A DNA stretch of 64,000 bases from Corynebacterium pygosceleis (GCF_016595275.2 NZ_JAENIQ020000001.1:434001-498000); one strand, 5' to 3'; positions 1 to 9,432 are shown, numbered from the stretch's first letter. Notes: generated from the letters alone by a model not told the origin. A program made the numbers and translations.

Positions 1-720
1 AGCGGCACCGGCGGCCGCCGCCTCGGGATCGAGGTAGGTTCCACCCGGGTTGAGGACGTTGCCCTTCTCATCGAGCTCGAAGACCAGCGGGATCCCGGTG
101 GGGATGTTCAGGCCCGCGATGTCCTCGTCGGAGATACCGTCGAGGTGCTTGACCAGTGCACGCAGGGAATTGCCGTGGGCGGCCAGCAGGACCGTCTCAC
201 CGGCGAGGGCACGGGGGAGGATCTCCTCCGTGAAGTAGGGGACGAAACGCTCGACGACGTCCTTCAGGCACTCGGTGTCCGGCACCGTGTCGAGATCGGC
301 GTAGCGCGGGTCGTGCGCCTGGGAGAACTCGGCGTCCGCATCGAGCGCCGGCGGCGGGGTATCGTAGGAACGACGCCAGGCCATGAACTGTTCCTCGCCG
401 TACTTGTCCTTCGTCTCGGCCTTGTTCAGGCCCTGGAGGGCACCGTAGTGCCGCTCGTTGAGACGCCAGTCGCGGACGACGGGGATCCAGTGCCGGTCCG
501 CGGCGTCGAGGGCGATGTTCGCCGTGTTGATGGCGCGGCGCTGCAGGGAGGTGTAGACCACGTCCGGGAGGATGTCGTTCTCGCGCAGCAGTTCACCACC
601 GCGACGGGCTTCGGCGCGACCCTGATCGGTCAGGTCCACGTCCACCCACCCGGTGAACTGGTTCGAGGCGTTCCACTGGCTCTGGCCGTGGCGGAGCAGA
701 ATTAGCTTTCCGGTACTCAT
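1..720 (-). CDS. gpmA: 2,3-bisphosphoglycerate-dependent phosphoglycerate mutase (3' end cut by window edge)
   Basis: Interconverts 3- and 2-phosphoglycerate in glycolysis and gluconeogenesis, in the cytoplasm. Reading from the ATG at 720 gives an N-terminus with the phosphohistidine motif [10 protein letters not shown], then [21 protein letters not shown], which contains the proton-donor Glu region, and later the second active-site histidine in [18 protein letters not shown]. About 240 codons are present and the frame is still open at base 1; the family is close to 248 residues, so only the last few residues and the stop are missing. It has the same orientation as mshA, which lies upstream. 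A hexamer AACAAT ends 7 bp before the ATG, so a leaderless mRNA is possible. Confidence 0.95.
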   Translation of the reverse strand, partial: MSTGKLILLRHGQSQWNASNQFTGWVDVDLTDQGRAEARRGGELLRENDILPDVVYTSLQRRAINTANIALDAADRHWIPVVRDWRLNERHYGALQGLNKAETKDKYGEEQFMAWRRSYDTPPPALDADAEFSQAHDPRYADLDTVPDTECLKDVVERFVPYFTEEILPRALAGETVLLAAHGNSLRALVKHLDGISDEDIAGLNIPTGIPLVFELDEKGNVLNPGGTYLDPEAAAAGAA

Positions 721-827
721 GGGGACCATTGTTCCACGCGTCGGGCCATCGTGCCCACGTCGACCGGAAAGGCCGGCAGGATTCACCGGATGTTCACACG
801 GACGTCACCGGTCACGGCCGGCATCCG

Positions 828-2090
828 TCACCCCGCGGCCCTGCGTGAATAGCACCGCCCCGGGGCGTGCGCGGTGACAGCACGGTACAGATCCTCCAGG
901 TGCGTCGCGGTCCTCGGCCAGCTGAACTCCGCGGCGTGTCCGACCGCGGCCTCCCCCATCGCGATCCTCGTGTCATCGTCGTCGAGCAGTTCGGAGAGGA
1001 CATCAGCCCAGTCCCCCGGTTCGTGCGACCCCACCAGTCGCCCGCTCTTCCCGTCGGCGACGGCGATCGGGAGTCCCCCGACACGTGAGGCGACGACCGG
1101 GGTGCCGGCCGCCTGTGCCTCGATCGCCACGAGACCGAAGGACTCGTTGTAACTGGGCACCGCGACGATGTCCGCAGCCCGGTAGACGGTGACCAGTTCC
1201 TCCGGCGGGCGTGGATCGAGGAACCGGATCCGGCGGGCGACACCGAGCTCCTCCGCGAGTTCCCGGTACTGTTCCGGGGTGGCGGAACGACCGGAGGGCC
1301 CGCCGCAGACGATGACCCTGAGGTTGCGCTGGGGGTCACGGCGCACCAGTTCCGCGACCGCCCGGATCAGCACCTGCGGCCCCTTGAACTCCTGCAACCG
1401 GCCGACGAAGGCGACGACCTTCGCGTGCAACGGGATCCCCAGTTCACGACGGCAGCGTTCGGTGGCGCGTTCCGTGCCCGGGGTGAACAGTTCGGTGTCG
1501 GCGCCGGGCGGGATGACGGTGATCGAGTCCGGTGCCGCGTCGTAGTGCCGCTGGAGATTGTCCGCCTCCTCCCTGGTGTTGACGACCAACCGGTCGGCGT
1601 TGTCGACTATCTGCTGCTCACAGATCCGGCGGGCCTCGGACTCCGGGGAGTCCTCCGCACTGATGTGTTCGTTCTTCACCGCAGCCAGGGTGTGGGCGGT
1701 GTGCACCAGCGGAATCCGCCACACGTCCCGGAGCAGCCACCCGACCTGTCCGGACAGCCAGTAGTGGGAGTGGATCACGTCGTAGCTGAGGGCGGCGCAG
1801 CGGGCGAACAGCAGGACACCGCCGGCGAAAGCGGCGAGCTGCGTGGGCAGCGCCTCCTTGTCCAGCCCCTCGTAGGGACCGGCGACGATGTTGACGACCC
1901 TGAGATTCGGCTCGACCTCGACGACCTCACCCTGACTGGGCCGGGTGGCGCGGGTGTAGACGTCCACGGAGATCCCTTTTCTGGCGAGCTGCCTCGCGGT
2001 GGAGGCGATGTAGACGTTCATCCCGCCCGCATCACCGCTACCGGGCTGTTGCAGCGGGGACGTGTGCATGGAGATCATCGCTACGCGCAT
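828..2090 (-). CDS. mshA: D-inositol-3-phosphate glycosyltransferase MshA
   Basis: GT4-family enzyme that transfers GlcNAc from UDP-GlcNAc to inositol-3-phosphate, the first committed step of mycothiol synthesis, in the cytoplasm. The product of about 420 residues starts [20 protein letters not shown] and has the GGMNVYI loop, the [11 protein letters not shown] and [11 protein letters not shown] segments, [13 protein letters not shown], and the EX7E donor-binding motif in [13 protein letters not shown] chose the ATG at 2090 over the one at 2099 because a TAGGAT hexamer ends 7 bp before it (leaderless pattern) and because known corynebacterial MshA proteins begin at this methionine. Transcribed divergently from fadD and toward gpmA. 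Confidence 0.96.
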   Translation of the reverse strand: MRVAMISMHTSPLQQPGSGDAGGMNVYIASTARQLARKGISVDVYTRATRPSQGEVVEVEPNLRVVNIVAGPYEGLDKEALPTQLAAFAGGVLLFARCAALSYDVIHSHYWLSGQVGWLLRDVWRIPLVHTAHTLAAVKNEHISAEDSPESEARRICEQQIVDNADRLVVNTREEADNLQRHYDAAPDSITVIPPGADTELFTPGTERATERCRRELGIPLHAKVVAFVGRLQEFKGPQVLIRAVAELVRRDPQRNLRVIVCGGPSGRSATPEQYRELAEELGVARRIRFLDPRPPEELVTVYRAADIVAVPSYNESFGLVAIEAQAAGTPVVASRVGGLPIAVADGKSGRLVGSHEPGDWADVLSELLDDDDTRIAMGEAAVGHAAEFSWPRTATHLEDLYRAVTAHAPGRCYSRRAAG

Positions 2091-2310
2091 GTCGGCCATC
2101 CTAATCGCCCGTCACCGATTCACACCCCGGCGACCGGGAACCCGAGTGAACACTCATCTTTCGACGCTATACTCGAGGGGCACTGACGCTCTCCCGACCG
2201 GCCCGGAGGGGCCCGGAACAGCCGGGCACGTCCTCCGCACCGCTCCCGGTGTCTTCAACGGCGGCACACACGACCCCGGCCGGTGAGCACATATCCTACG
2301 AAGGGACACC
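2091..2310. promoter_or_regulatory. mshA-fadD divergent promoter region
   Basis: This 220-bp gap separates two divergent genes. On the minus strand a TAGGAT hexamer lies 7 bp before the mshA ATG. On the plus strand TATACT at 2168-2173 is a good -10 candidate for fadD and would give a leader of about 130 nt; AAGGGA just before the fadD ATG can serve as ribosome binding site. No other gene was seen. Confidence 0.5.
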
Positions 2311-4062
2311 ATGTCGGCACTCGAATCGAAAGCCTGGCTCGACCACTACGCGGACTGGACACCGCACAGTCTCGAGTACGGTGACACGACGCTGATCGAC
2401 CACTACAACAACAATCTGGCGGTGAACGGCGACAAGACCGCCACCAGGTTCTTCGGCCGGACCCAGTCCTACAGCGACATCGACCGCCAGGTGCGGCGCG
2501 CGGCGGCCGGGCTCCGTGCCTTCGGCGTCCGCCCGGGCGACCGCGTCGCGCTCCTCATGCCGAACTGTCCGCAGCACATCATCGCCTTCTACGCGGTACT
2601 GAAGTTGGGTGCGACCGTCGTCGAGCACAATCCGCTCTACACGGCCCACGAGCTCGAGCACCCGTTCAACGACCACGGTGCACGGGTCGCGATCTGCTGG
2701 GACAAGACGGCACGGACCCTGGAGAAGTTGCGGGGCCGGACCCAGCTGGAGACGATCATCAGTGTCAACATGACCGAAGCCATGCCCCGCAGCCAGCAGC
2801 TCCTGCTCAGGCTCCCGCTGCCGATGATCCACAAGATGCGTGACCGACTCACCGCGGATGCCCCGAACACGGTTCCGTGGGAGGCCCTGATCGGACAGGC
2901 GATCGGTGGAGACGGCCGGGATCTGGAGGAACCGGGGACGACGAAGGACGACATCGCTCTCATCCTCTACACCTCCGGCACCACCGGCGCCCCGAAGGGC
3001 GCCCAGCTCAGCCACGGCAACCTCGTGGCGAACATCATCCAGGGCAAGCACTGGGTCCCGGGTCTCGGCGAGAAGGACGAGGTGCTCCTCGCGGCACTGC
3101 CGATGTTCCACGCCTACGGCCTGACCATGAACGTGACCCTCGGTTTCTTCATCGGCGGTGAGATCATCCTGCTGCCCGCACCGGATCTGAAGCTCATCAT
3201 GAAGGTGATGAAGAAGAACACCCCGACCTGGCTGCCGGGCGTCCCGGCGCTCTACGAACGCATCGTCGAGGCGGCGGAATCCGCCGGGATCGACATCTCG
3301 GGAGTGCGGAACAGCTTCTGCGGGGCCTCCACCCTGCCCACACGCACGGTCGAGAGGTGGGAGCGCTACACGGGCGGCCTCCTCGTCGAGGGGTACGGCC
3401 TGACGGAGACGTCACCGATCATCGTCGGCAACCCGATGACCCCGACCCGTCGCCCCGGCTATGTCGGGGTTCCCTTCCCCGACACAGAGGTCCGGATCGC
3501 CGATCCGGACGATCTCGATGTCACGATGCCCGACGGCCAGGAGGGCGAGGTCCTCGTCCGTGGTCCCCAGGTGTTCCAGGGCTACCTGAATCAGCCGGAG
3601 GCAACGGAGAAGTCCTTCCACAAGGGCTGGTACTGCACCGGAGATGTCGGCGTGATGGAACCCGACGGCTTCATCCGGTTGGTCGCACGCATCAAGGAGG
3701 TCATCATCACGGGCGGATTCAACGTCTACCCGGGTGAGGTCGAGGAGGCGCTGATGGCGCACCCCGACGTCGCCGACGCCACCGTGGTGGGCATGCCCCG
3801 GTCGGACGGGTCCGAGTCCGTCGTCGCCGCGATCACCCTCGCGGAGGGTTCGGCCCTCGACCCCGAGGGGCTGAAGGAGCACTGCCGCGAGATGCTGACC
3901 CGGTACAAGGTGCCGCGCAAGTTCTACCACTTCGAGGAGATGCCGAGGGACCAGATCGGCAAGATCCGGCGCCGCGAGGTGCGGGACCAGCTCGTCGAGC
4001 GATACGGCAGCGACGACGAGAAGAAGGCGCTGCGCGAGGTCGAGGAGAGCCGGAAGAAGTAG
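2311..4062 (+). CDS. Long-chain fatty acid--CoA ligase (FadD family)
   Basis: AMP-binding adenylate-forming enzyme of 583 residues, expected to activate fatty acids to acyl-CoA (or acyl-AMP) with ATP. The phosphate-binding motif YTSGTTGAPKGAQLSH is near residues 219-234, followed by LPMFHAYGLTM, the ANL motif GYGLTETSPII, YCTGDVG, and the hinge and C-terminal lysine region RIKEVIITGGFNVYPGEVEE. Length and motif order match full-length long-chain acyl-CoA synthetases, and no carrier or reductase domain is attached. Start ATG follows GAAGGGACACC, a weak Shine-Dalgarno. A strong terminator lies downstream. The exact substrate is not visible; in mycolate producers FadD enzymes serve both degradation and lipid building. 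Confidence 0.92.
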   Translation: MSALESKAWLDHYADWTPHSLEYGDTTLIDHYNNNLAVNGDKTATRFFGRTQSYSDIDRQVRRAAAGLRAFGVRPGDRVALLMPNCPQHIIAFYAVLKLGATVVEHNPLYTAHELEHPFNDHGARVAICWDKTARTLEKLRGRTQLETIISVNMTEAMPRSQQLLLRLPLPMIHKMRDRLTADAPNTVPWEALIGQAIGGDGRDLEEPGTTKDDIALILYTSGTTGAPKGAQLSHGNLVANIIQGKHWVPGLGEKDEVLLAALPMFHAYGLTMNVTLGFFIGGEIILLPAPDLKLIMKVMKKNTPTWLPGVPALYERIVEAAESAGIDISGVRNSFCGASTLPTRTVERWERYTGGLLVEGYGLTETSPIIVGNPMTPTRRPGYVGVPFPDTEVRIADPDDLDVTMPDGQEGEVLVRGPQVFQGYLNQPEATEKSFHKGWYCTGDVGVMEPDGFIRLVARIKEVIITGGFNVYPGEVEEALMAHPDVADATVVGMPRSDGSESVVAAITLAEGSALDPEGLKEHCREMLTRYKVPRKFYHFEEMPRDQIGKIRRREVRDQLVERYGSDDEKKALREVEESRKK

Positions 4063-4099
4063 CGTTCGACACGCGACCCGGACGGGTCACACAGCGGAG

Positions 4100-4135
4100 A
4101 GGTCCGCCCTGACGGGTGCCCGTCGGGGCGGACCT
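4100..4135. terminator. Rho-independent terminator after fadD
   Basis: Long hairpin: arm AGGTCCGCCC at 4100-4109 pairs with GGGCGGACCT at 4126-4135, and the inner GACGGG/CCCGTC arms extend the stem to about 17 bp around a 2-nt loop. TTCTC follows. It sits between the fadD stop and the convergent murB stop. Confidence 0.8.
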
Positions 4136-4173
4136 TTCTCGTGCGGCCGTCACGGTTCCGTTCCGGGAACCCG

Positions 4174-5337
4174 TCACCCGTCGATGTCCACCCCGACCCA
4201 GACGGGCTCCGGGTGGAGCGTCACCCCGAAGGCCTGCCGGACACCGGCACGTACCTCACGGGCGAGTTCCACGAGATCACCGGTCGTCGCCGCGCCACGG
4301 TTCGTCAACGCGAGGGTGTGCCGGGTGGACAGTCGCGCCGGTGCCTCCGGACCGGGATACCCCCTGACGAACCCGGCGCGCTCGATCAGCCACGCGGCGG
4401 AGAGTTTCGAACGCCCCTCACCCGCCGGGTAGCAGGGCATCGCCTCGGCGACGGTGTCATCGTGCAGGCGGGCGACGGCGGCCCGGACAGAGGTGACGTC
4501 CGTGTCGGTGATGACGGGATTCGTGAAGAAGGAACCCGCGGACCAGGTGTCGTGGTCCGCCGGATCGTGAACCATGCCCTTGCCCCGACGCAGCTCGAGG
4601 ACGGCGTCACGGACCGCCGCCGCAGGGCGTCGGAGGGCCCCCCGCGTGTTCCCGGCGTCGGCCGCGTTCACGCCCAGTCTGCGCGCGAGTTCCCCGAAGC
4701 GCAGGGGTGCACTCAATCCGTCGGTGCGGAGCCGCAGTTCGATGGCGAGGATCACCCCCCTGTCTGTGTGCTTCAGGTTCGAGGTGCGGTAGCCCAGGTC
4801 GAGCGCGGAGGCCGGCACCCAGTCCACGTTCCCGGTCGTCCGGTCGAGCAGGAGGACGCGGGTGAGGACGTCGGCGATCTCCGCCCCGTACGCCCCGACG
4901 TTCTGCACGGGCGTGGCCCCGGCGCTTCCGGGTATCCCGGAGAGACATTCGACACCTCCGAGTCCCGCGTCGACGGACGAGGCGACGACGTCGTCCCACA
5001 CGGCCCCGGCCTCCGCCCGCAGGACACCGCGGGCGGAGTCGATGCTGACGTCCGCGCAGTCCGCGATGACGGCGACGAGGGGCAGGTCACCGTCGGCGAC
5101 GACGAGGTTCGAACCGCCTCCGACCACCAGCAACGGCAGATCGAGGGCGTCGGCACGTGTGACCGCGGCGGCGAGCGCCGGGGTTGTCGCACAGTGCACC
5201 GCACCGACGGGACGGCCCCCCAGGTGCAGGGTGGTCGCCTCGGAGAACCGGAAGTCGTCGGCGAAGCGGATGCCGTCGACACCCCGGAGAGCATCGTGGA
5301 GTTCGTTGAATCTGTGGGTCAGCGATGAAAGGGACAC
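4174..5337 (-). CDS. murB: UDP-N-acetylmuramate dehydrogenase MurB
   Basis: FAD-dependent enzyme that reduces UDP-GlcNAc-enolpyruvate to UDP-MurNAc for peptidoglycan. Visible: the FAD-binding stretch LLVVGGGSNLVVADGD, GIPGSAGATPVQNVGAYG, the catalytic serine loop SAGSFFTNPVI, KLSAAWLIERAGF, and the C-terminal catalytic-glutamate segment LHPEPVWVG. About 387 residues. An ATG at 5388 is in frame, but that start would overlap the divergent DUF2505 gene and lacks support; GTG at 5337 starts just before conserved sequence. Its AGAGG is too close to be a good Shine-Dalgarno, so the start is uncertain. Confidence 0.9.
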   Translation of the reverse strand: MSLSSLTHRFNELHDALRGVDGIRFADDFRFSEATTLHLGGRPVGAVHCATTPALAAAVTRADALDLPLLVVGGGSNLVVADGDLPLVAVIADCADVSIDSARGVLRAEAGAVWDDVVASSVDAGLGGVECLSGIPGSAGATPVQNVGAYGAEIADVLTRVLLLDRTTGNVDWVPASALDLGYRTSNLKHTDRGVILAIELRLRTDGLSAPLRFGELARRLGVNAADAGNTRGALRRPAAAVRDAVLELRRGKGMVHDPADHDTWSAGSFFTNPVITDTDVTSVRAAVARLHDDTVAEAMPCYPAGEGRSKLSAAWLIERAGFVRGYPGPEAPARLSTRHTLALTNRGAATTGDLVELAREVRAGVRQAFGVTLHPEPVWVGVDIDG

Positions 5338-5360
5338 CCTCTTAACGGTAGTCTTAACCC

Positions 5361-5864
5361 ATGACCACGCGTAAAGAGAACACTGCAACCGTCAATTTCC
5401 CGCCCGCAGCCGTGCACGCTGCGCTGACCAACCCCGACTACTGGGCGTACAACGTCGCGAACCTCTCCTCCGAGGCCGGCGAGGTGCACTCCTTCGAGGC
5501 CGTCGACGGTGGCGCGGAAATCGTGCTCTACGAGGTCATGCCCACGGACCTGCTGCCCGAGGCGGTCAGGGCGATGATCAGTCAGGCACTGAAGATCAAG
5601 CGCACCGTGAAGATCGGTCCGCTGAACGGTACCGACGCGGAGGGCCGCTACACCGCGGATGTCAAGGGTGCACCCGTCGACTTCGCCGGCGACCTGAAGC
5701 TCACCGGTGACGACTCCACCGCGACGATGCACTACACCCATGAGATCAACGTCACCGTCCCGTTCATGGGCCCGGCCATCGAGCCGAAGGTCGCGGACGC
5801 CGTCGCCGACCTCACGGTGACCGAGGCCGAGCTGACCGAGAAGTGGATCTCCGAGAACAACTGA
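5361..5864 (+). CDS. DUF2505 domain-containing protein
   Basis: A 167-residue cytoplasmic protein resembling the actinobacterial DUF2505 family, which has a START-like/polyketide-cyclase-like fold proposed to bind hydrophobic ligands. No signal peptide or membrane segment is seen. Features are an N-terminal FPPAAVHAALTNPDYW segment and a C-terminal helix (TEAELTEKWISENN). A TAGTCT hexamer at 5349-5354 ends 6 bp before the ATG, suggesting leaderless transcription, and the murB start is only 23 bp away on the other strand, so the two promoters must overlap. The biochemical role is unknown. Confidence 0.82.
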   Translation: MTTRKENTATVNFPPAAVHAALTNPDYWAYNVANLSSEAGEVHSFEAVDGGAEIVLYEVMPTDLLPEAVRAMISQALKIKRTVKIGPLNGTDAEGRYTADVKGAPVDFAGDLKLTGDDSTATMHYTHEINVTVPFMGPAIEPKVADAVADLTVTEAELTEKWISENN

Positions 5865-5883
5865 TCCGTCCCTTCGTCACCCC

Positions 5884-6717
5884 ATGGCCGATCACGCGCA
5901 CAATCTGGCGGCTGATTTCTCCGTCAGCCGTGGTCGGCCCATCGGTGTCTCCACCCGTGGAACCACCAACCGGAACCGGCTCCGCCGGTGCGACCGGTGG
6001 ATGTCCCACGAACCACGTGTCCTTCAGGTGCTGCGCCGGGCCGACCGCCCACTGGCCCTCGACGTCGGATACGGTGCCTCGGACACCACGACCGTCGAAT
6101 GGGCTCAACGTCTGCGGACGCTCCGCCCGGACATCAGCGTCACGGGTCTGGAGATCACCCCGGAGCGTGTCCTCCCTCCCCGGGACGGTGTCACCTTCGA
6201 ACTCGGCGGCTTCGAACTCGCCGGGCACAGGCCCCATCTCGTCCGTGCGTTCAACGTGCTCCGCCAGTACGACGTCGAGCAGGTGCTCCCGGCGTGGAGG
6301 ACCGTGACCTCACGGCTCGCACCCGGTGGGGTCTTCGTCGAGGGAACCTGCGATGAACTCGGCCGTCGGGGGAGCTGGCTGCTCATCGACGCCGGGGGGC
6401 CCGTCTCCCTCACTCTCGCCTGGGATCCGTTCGACGTGGAACGCCCCTCCGATGTCGCGGCCCGGCTCCCCAAGGTGCTGATCCACAGGAACGTACCCGG
6501 TGAGCCCGTCCACGACCTGCTCACCGCAGCTGACCGTGCCTGGGAGTGTGCGGCGGGCTGGGCACCGCACGGCCCACGCGCACGCTGGCGGGAGGCCCGC
6601 CGGATCCTGACTGAATCGGGGGTCCCACTCACCGCCATCCGGCGCCCCGTCCGGGACTGCCTGCTCACCGTGCCCTGGTCGGTGGTCGCACCCGCCGACC
6701 ACACGGTCGACTGGTGA
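5884..6717 (+). CDS. Class I SAM-dependent methyltransferase-like protein
   Basis: A 277-residue protein with a Rossmann-type SAM-binding signature: motif I as ALDVGYGASDT near residue 58, an acidic loop after the second strand in VTGLEITPERV, and the LVRAFNVLRQYD and LAPGGVFVEGTCDELG segments typical of class I methyltransferases. It follows DUF2505 by 19 bp on the same strand, so the two are probably cotranscribed. A similar gene occurs beside murB in other corynebacteria as far as I recall. The methyl acceptor cannot be deduced. Start ATG at 5884 is the first in frame; ATG at 6001 would remove a non-conserved leader but leave motif I, so the true start is uncertain. Confidence 0.75.
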   Translation: MADHAHNLAADFSVSRGRPIGVSTRGTTNRNRLRRCDRWMSHEPRVLQVLRRADRPLALDVGYGASDTTTVEWAQRLRTLRPDISVTGLEITPERVLPPRDGVTFELGGFELAGHRPHLVRAFNVLRQYDVEQVLPAWRTVTSRLAPGGVFVEGTCDELGRRGSWLLIDAGGPVSLTLAWDPFDVERPSDVAARLPKVLIHRNVPGEPVHDLLTAADRAWECAAGWAPHGPRARWREARRILTESGVPLTAIRRPVRDCLLTVPWSVVAPADHTVDW

Positions 6718-6870
6718 GACCGCGTGACGGACGGATCAGTCGTCCGGTTCATCCCCCGCCGTCTTCCTCTCCGATGGGGTGGGTTCCGGTCACCTGCGCC
6801 GACGGACTTTCGTCGTCCGACCCACCCGTGGATGTGGCGCAGGGGATCAAGATCGGGGACACTGGGAAAA

Positions 6871-7683
6871 ATGAGTAGCTCCGTGAGCAAGAAACGTGGT
6901 TCCGTCTGGTGGAAGATCCTGCTGGGCATCGTCATCTCCGTGTTCATCATTCTCCTGGTCGCCGAGATAGCCCTCAGAATGTTCATCTCGAAGCAGTTGG
7001 AGGATGATTTCGCTGAGCAGACCGCGATGACGGGTGTCGTCACCGATCGGAGGCCGGAGATAGGTTTCGGCCCCGTGCCGCTGCTGCTCTCGGTCGCGAG
7101 CGGGACGGTCCCGAGTGTCGACGTCTCCACTCCCTCGACCCTGCAGATCACGCATCCGGAGGGCATCAACTCCGATCCGGACATCAAGGGCACCCCGGCC
7201 TCCGACATCCACATCACGGACCTCGCGTTGCGCGGACCGGAGGGGCCGGTCGCCGGTCGGCTCACCGTACAGACGGACATCTCCGACGACATGATGCTCG
7301 CGCAGGTCCAGGCGGCGATGCACTCCCAGACGAGAACAGCCGGTGACGGACTCGCGGGATCACTCCTGCAGAATCTGGTGAAGGTGACCGACATCACCCC
7401 TGACCCCGAGACGGACACGCTGGACATCGAGTTCACGGACGGCGCCGCACACATCGTCATCAGGCCGACTGCGGTCGACGGTCAGCTGCAGATGGAGGCG
7501 ACGGAGGCGCGACTCTTCGGTTTCGCTCTTCCCGACGAGATCTCCGGTGCGATCAGCAGGGCACTGCGGTCCAGTGCCGCGGACCTGGGCGGGGGCATGA
7601 GCGTCGACGTGGTCACCGTACGTCGGGGCGGCATGCACCTGGAGATGAGCGGGGAGAACGTCAACCTCAGGGACATGGGCTGA
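6871..7683 (+). CDS. LmeA-like phospholipid-binding membrane-anchored protein (DUF2993)
   Basis: About 270 residues: a positively charged N-terminus (KKRGSVWWK), one transmembrane helix near residues 14-36 (LLGIVISVFIILLVAEIAL), then an extracytoplasmic beta-rich domain. This matches the DUF2993/LmeA family; mycobacterial LmeA is a periplasmic lipid-binding protein needed for normal lipomannan maturation. The assignment rests on architecture and the FGPVPLLLSVASG and VDGQLQMEATEA segments. I chose ATG 6871 rather than the upstream ATG 6724 because the 49 extra residues are Arg/Pro-rich and unlike a family N-terminus. Converges on deoC with a 10-bp gap. Confidence 0.8.
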   Translation: MSSSVSKKRGSVWWKILLGIVISVFIILLVAEIALRMFISKQLEDDFAEQTAMTGVVTDRRPEIGFGPVPLLLSVASGTVPSVDVSTPSTLQITHPEGINSDPDIKGTPASDIHITDLALRGPEGPVAGRLTVQTDISDDMMLAQVQAAMHSQTRTAGDGLAGSLLQNLVKVTDITPDPETDTLDIEFTDGAAHIVIRPTAVDGQLQMEATEARLFGFALPDEISGAISRALRSSAADLGGGMSVDVVTVRRGGMHLEMSGENVNLRDMG

Positions 7684-7696
7684 TCCGCACGGATCA
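7681..7696. terminator. Short palindrome spanning both stop codons
   Basis: TGATCCG, then CA, then CGGATCA: a 7-bp inverted repeat whose two ends are the TGA stop of the LmeA-like gene and the last bases of deoC. It is the only possible terminator between these convergent genes and is weak, so read-through and antisense overlap are likely. Confidence 0.35.
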
Positions 7697-8371
7697 TTCC
7701 CCGGAGGCGTCGAGAAGTGCCGTGGCCTCCGCCCCCACGGAGAGACGGGTCGCCCCCGCCGCAACGAGTTCACGGGCCCGGTCGATGGAGGTGATCCCAC
7801 CGGCGGCCGCGATCCCGAGTCCACCGCCGGTCTCCTCCGCGATGATCCGGACGGCTTCAGGTGTCGCACCCGGGCAGTCGAACCATCCCGTCGATGTCCG
7901 CACGTAGTTGGCCCCGGCGGTCCGTGCCGCCCGCGCCGCGGTGCGGATCTCCGTCTCCCCCAGGAGACCGGTCTCGATGATGACCTTGAGGGTCACGGGA
8001 GAGGGGACCGCCTCACGGACAGCGACGATCTCCCCGATCATCCTGTTGGTGTCGCCGGCGCGGACAGCGGCGAGATCCAGGACCACATCGACCTCGTCCG
8101 CGCCGGATTCAACGGCCAGCCGTGCCTCCGCCGCCTTGATCAGCTGATGGTGTCCACCCGAGGGAAACCCGCACACCGAGACGACCCGGAGGCCGAATCC
8201 GTCGGCGGCGTTCGTCGCGTGCAGCATCGACGGCGTGACACACACCTGGCCGACACCCAGTTCCAGAGCCGTTGCGACATGATGCCGGACCTCCGTGACA
8301 CTCGCCCACGGTGTGTCGAGGGTGTAGTCGATCATGGCGGCCAGGCGGTCACGGGTGATGGAGTCGTTCAT
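7694..8371 (-). CDS. deoC: DeoC/aldolase-class protein lacking both active-site lysines
   Basis: Homologue of deoxyribose-phosphate aldolase (225 residues, normal length for short DeoC). The TIM-barrel landmarks are present: CVTPSML, VSVCGFPSGGH, the aspartate loop ADEVDVVLDLAA (equivalent to E. coli Asp102), KVIIETGLL, and the C-terminal AAAGGITSIDRARELVAAGATRLS. However, the Schiff-base lysine of the KTSTG motif is arginine (NYVRTSTGW), and the second lysine (Lys201 of KPAGG in E. coli) is alanine (IAAAGG). Classical class I aldolase chemistry is therefore not expected. The frame is intact, so this looks like a diverged or non-catalytic paralogue rather than a decaying gene. TAGGCT ends 8 bp before the ATG. 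Divergent from purU. Confidence 0.85.
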   Translation of the reverse strand: MNDSITRDRLAAMIDYTLDTPWASVTEVRHHVATALELGVGQVCVTPSMLHATNAADGFGLRVVSVCGFPSGGHHQLIKAAEARLAVESGADEVDVVLDLAAVRAGDTNRMIGEIVAVREAVPSPVTLKVIIETGLLGETEIRTAARAARTAGANYVRTSTGWFDCPGATPEAVRIIAEETGGGLGIAAAGGITSIDRARELVAAGATRLSVGAEATALLDASGE

Positions 8372-8444
8372 AGCTCACGAGCCTAGCCCGTTCCGTCCGG
8401 ACCGGCGACGACCGGTGTTTGACCCGCAGAGTAGAATCCCTGGA

Positions 8445-9347
8445 ATGAGCAACGCCCAGAACGCCCACACCGCGCCTGTCACGGAACGTCAGCTGGTTCT
8501 CACCCTCGGCTGTCCCGACACCACCGGCATCGTCGCCCGACTCTCCACCTTCATCGCACAGCACGGCGGATGGATCACCGAGGCGGACTACTTCACCGAC
8601 CCGGACTCGGGATGGTTCTTCACCCGTCAGGCAGTCCGGGCGGAGTCCCTGGACACCCCGGTCGAACAGTTCAGGGCCGGGTTCGACGAGATCGCCGCGG
8701 AGTTCGGTCCCGGTGCCCGCTGGCGGATCTGGGACACCGCACGCCCGAAGCGCGCGGTGATCCTGGTCAGCAGAGAGGGCCACTGCCTCCACGATCTCCT
8801 GGGACGGGTGGAACAGAACGACTACCCGATGGAGGTCGCCGCGGTCATCGGCAACCACGAGGATCTACGCGGCATCGCGGAGAACCACGGTGTCCCCTTC
8901 CACCACGTTCCCTTCCCCAGGGACGCCGTCGGCAAGCGTGCCTCCTTCGACCGGGTCGCGGAACTGGTCAACGAGCATGAGCCGGACGCCGTCGTCCTCG
9001 CCCGCTTCATGCAGATCCTGCCGCCGGATCTCTGCGAGATGTGGGAGGGCCGTGCCATCAACATCCACCACAGCTTCCTGCCGTCATTCATGGGCGCCCG
9101 ACCGTACCACCAGGCGTACAAGCGCGGCGTGAAGCTCATCGGAGCAACCTGCCACTACGCGACCTCGGCTCTGGACGACGGTCCCATCATCGAGCAGGAC
9201 GTCATCCGGATCACGCACAAGGACACCCCCGCCGACATGCAGCGCCTCGGACGCGACGCCGAGAAGATCGTTCTGGCCCGGGGACTGCGATTCCACCTCG
9301 AGGACCGGGTGCAGGTCTACGGCAACCGTACCGTCGTCTTCGACTGA
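8445..9347 (+). CDS. purU: Formyltetrahydrofolate deformylase PurU
   Basis: Hydrolyses 10-formyl-THF to formate and THF, balancing one-carbon pools and supplying formate for purine synthesis. About 300 residues. The N-terminal ACT domain starts RQLVLTLGCPDTTGIVARLSTFI; the formyltransferase domain carries VAAVIGNHEDL, FHHVPFPRD, and the catalytic stretch INIHHSFLPSFMGARPYHQAY with the Asn-His pair and DDGPIIEQDV with the catalytic Asp. ATG 8445 was preferred over the upstream in-frame ATG at 8334, which would overlap deoC and add 37 basic residues; TAGAAT at 8432-8437 ends 7 bp before 8445 (leaderless pattern). Confidence 0.95.
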   Translation: MSNAQNAHTAPVTERQLVLTLGCPDTTGIVARLSTFIAQHGGWITEADYFTDPDSGWFFTRQAVRAESLDTPVEQFRAGFDEIAAEFGPGARWRIWDTARPKRAVILVSREGHCLHDLLGRVEQNDYPMEVAAVIGNHEDLRGIAENHGVPFHHVPFPRDAVGKRASFDRVAELVNEHEPDAVVLARFMQILPPDLCEMWEGRAINIHHSFLPSFMGARPYHQAYKRGVKLIGATCHYATSALDDGPIIEQDVIRITHKDTPADMQRLGRDAEKIVLARGLRFHLEDRVQVYGNRTVVFD

Positions 9348-9371
9348 CGACGGACCCGTCGGGGCAGTGAA

Positions 9372-9412
9372 AATGCCCCGGGGAGACTCTCACGGAGCGT
9401 CCCCGGGGCATT
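9372..9412. terminator. Bidirectional terminator between purU and the DUF2516 gene
   Basis: Perfect 13-bp inverted repeat, AATGCCCCGGGGA at 9372-9384 and TCCCCGGGGCATT at 9400-9412, with a 15-nt loop. It lies between convergent stop codons and can serve both transcripts. Confidence 0.8.
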
Positions 9413-9432
9413 ACCCGTCTCTTCCCGGAAAT

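Noticed and set aside
4141..5328. 395-codon open frame antisense to murB
   Set aside because: Same type of antisense shadow; murB motifs are complete on the other strand.
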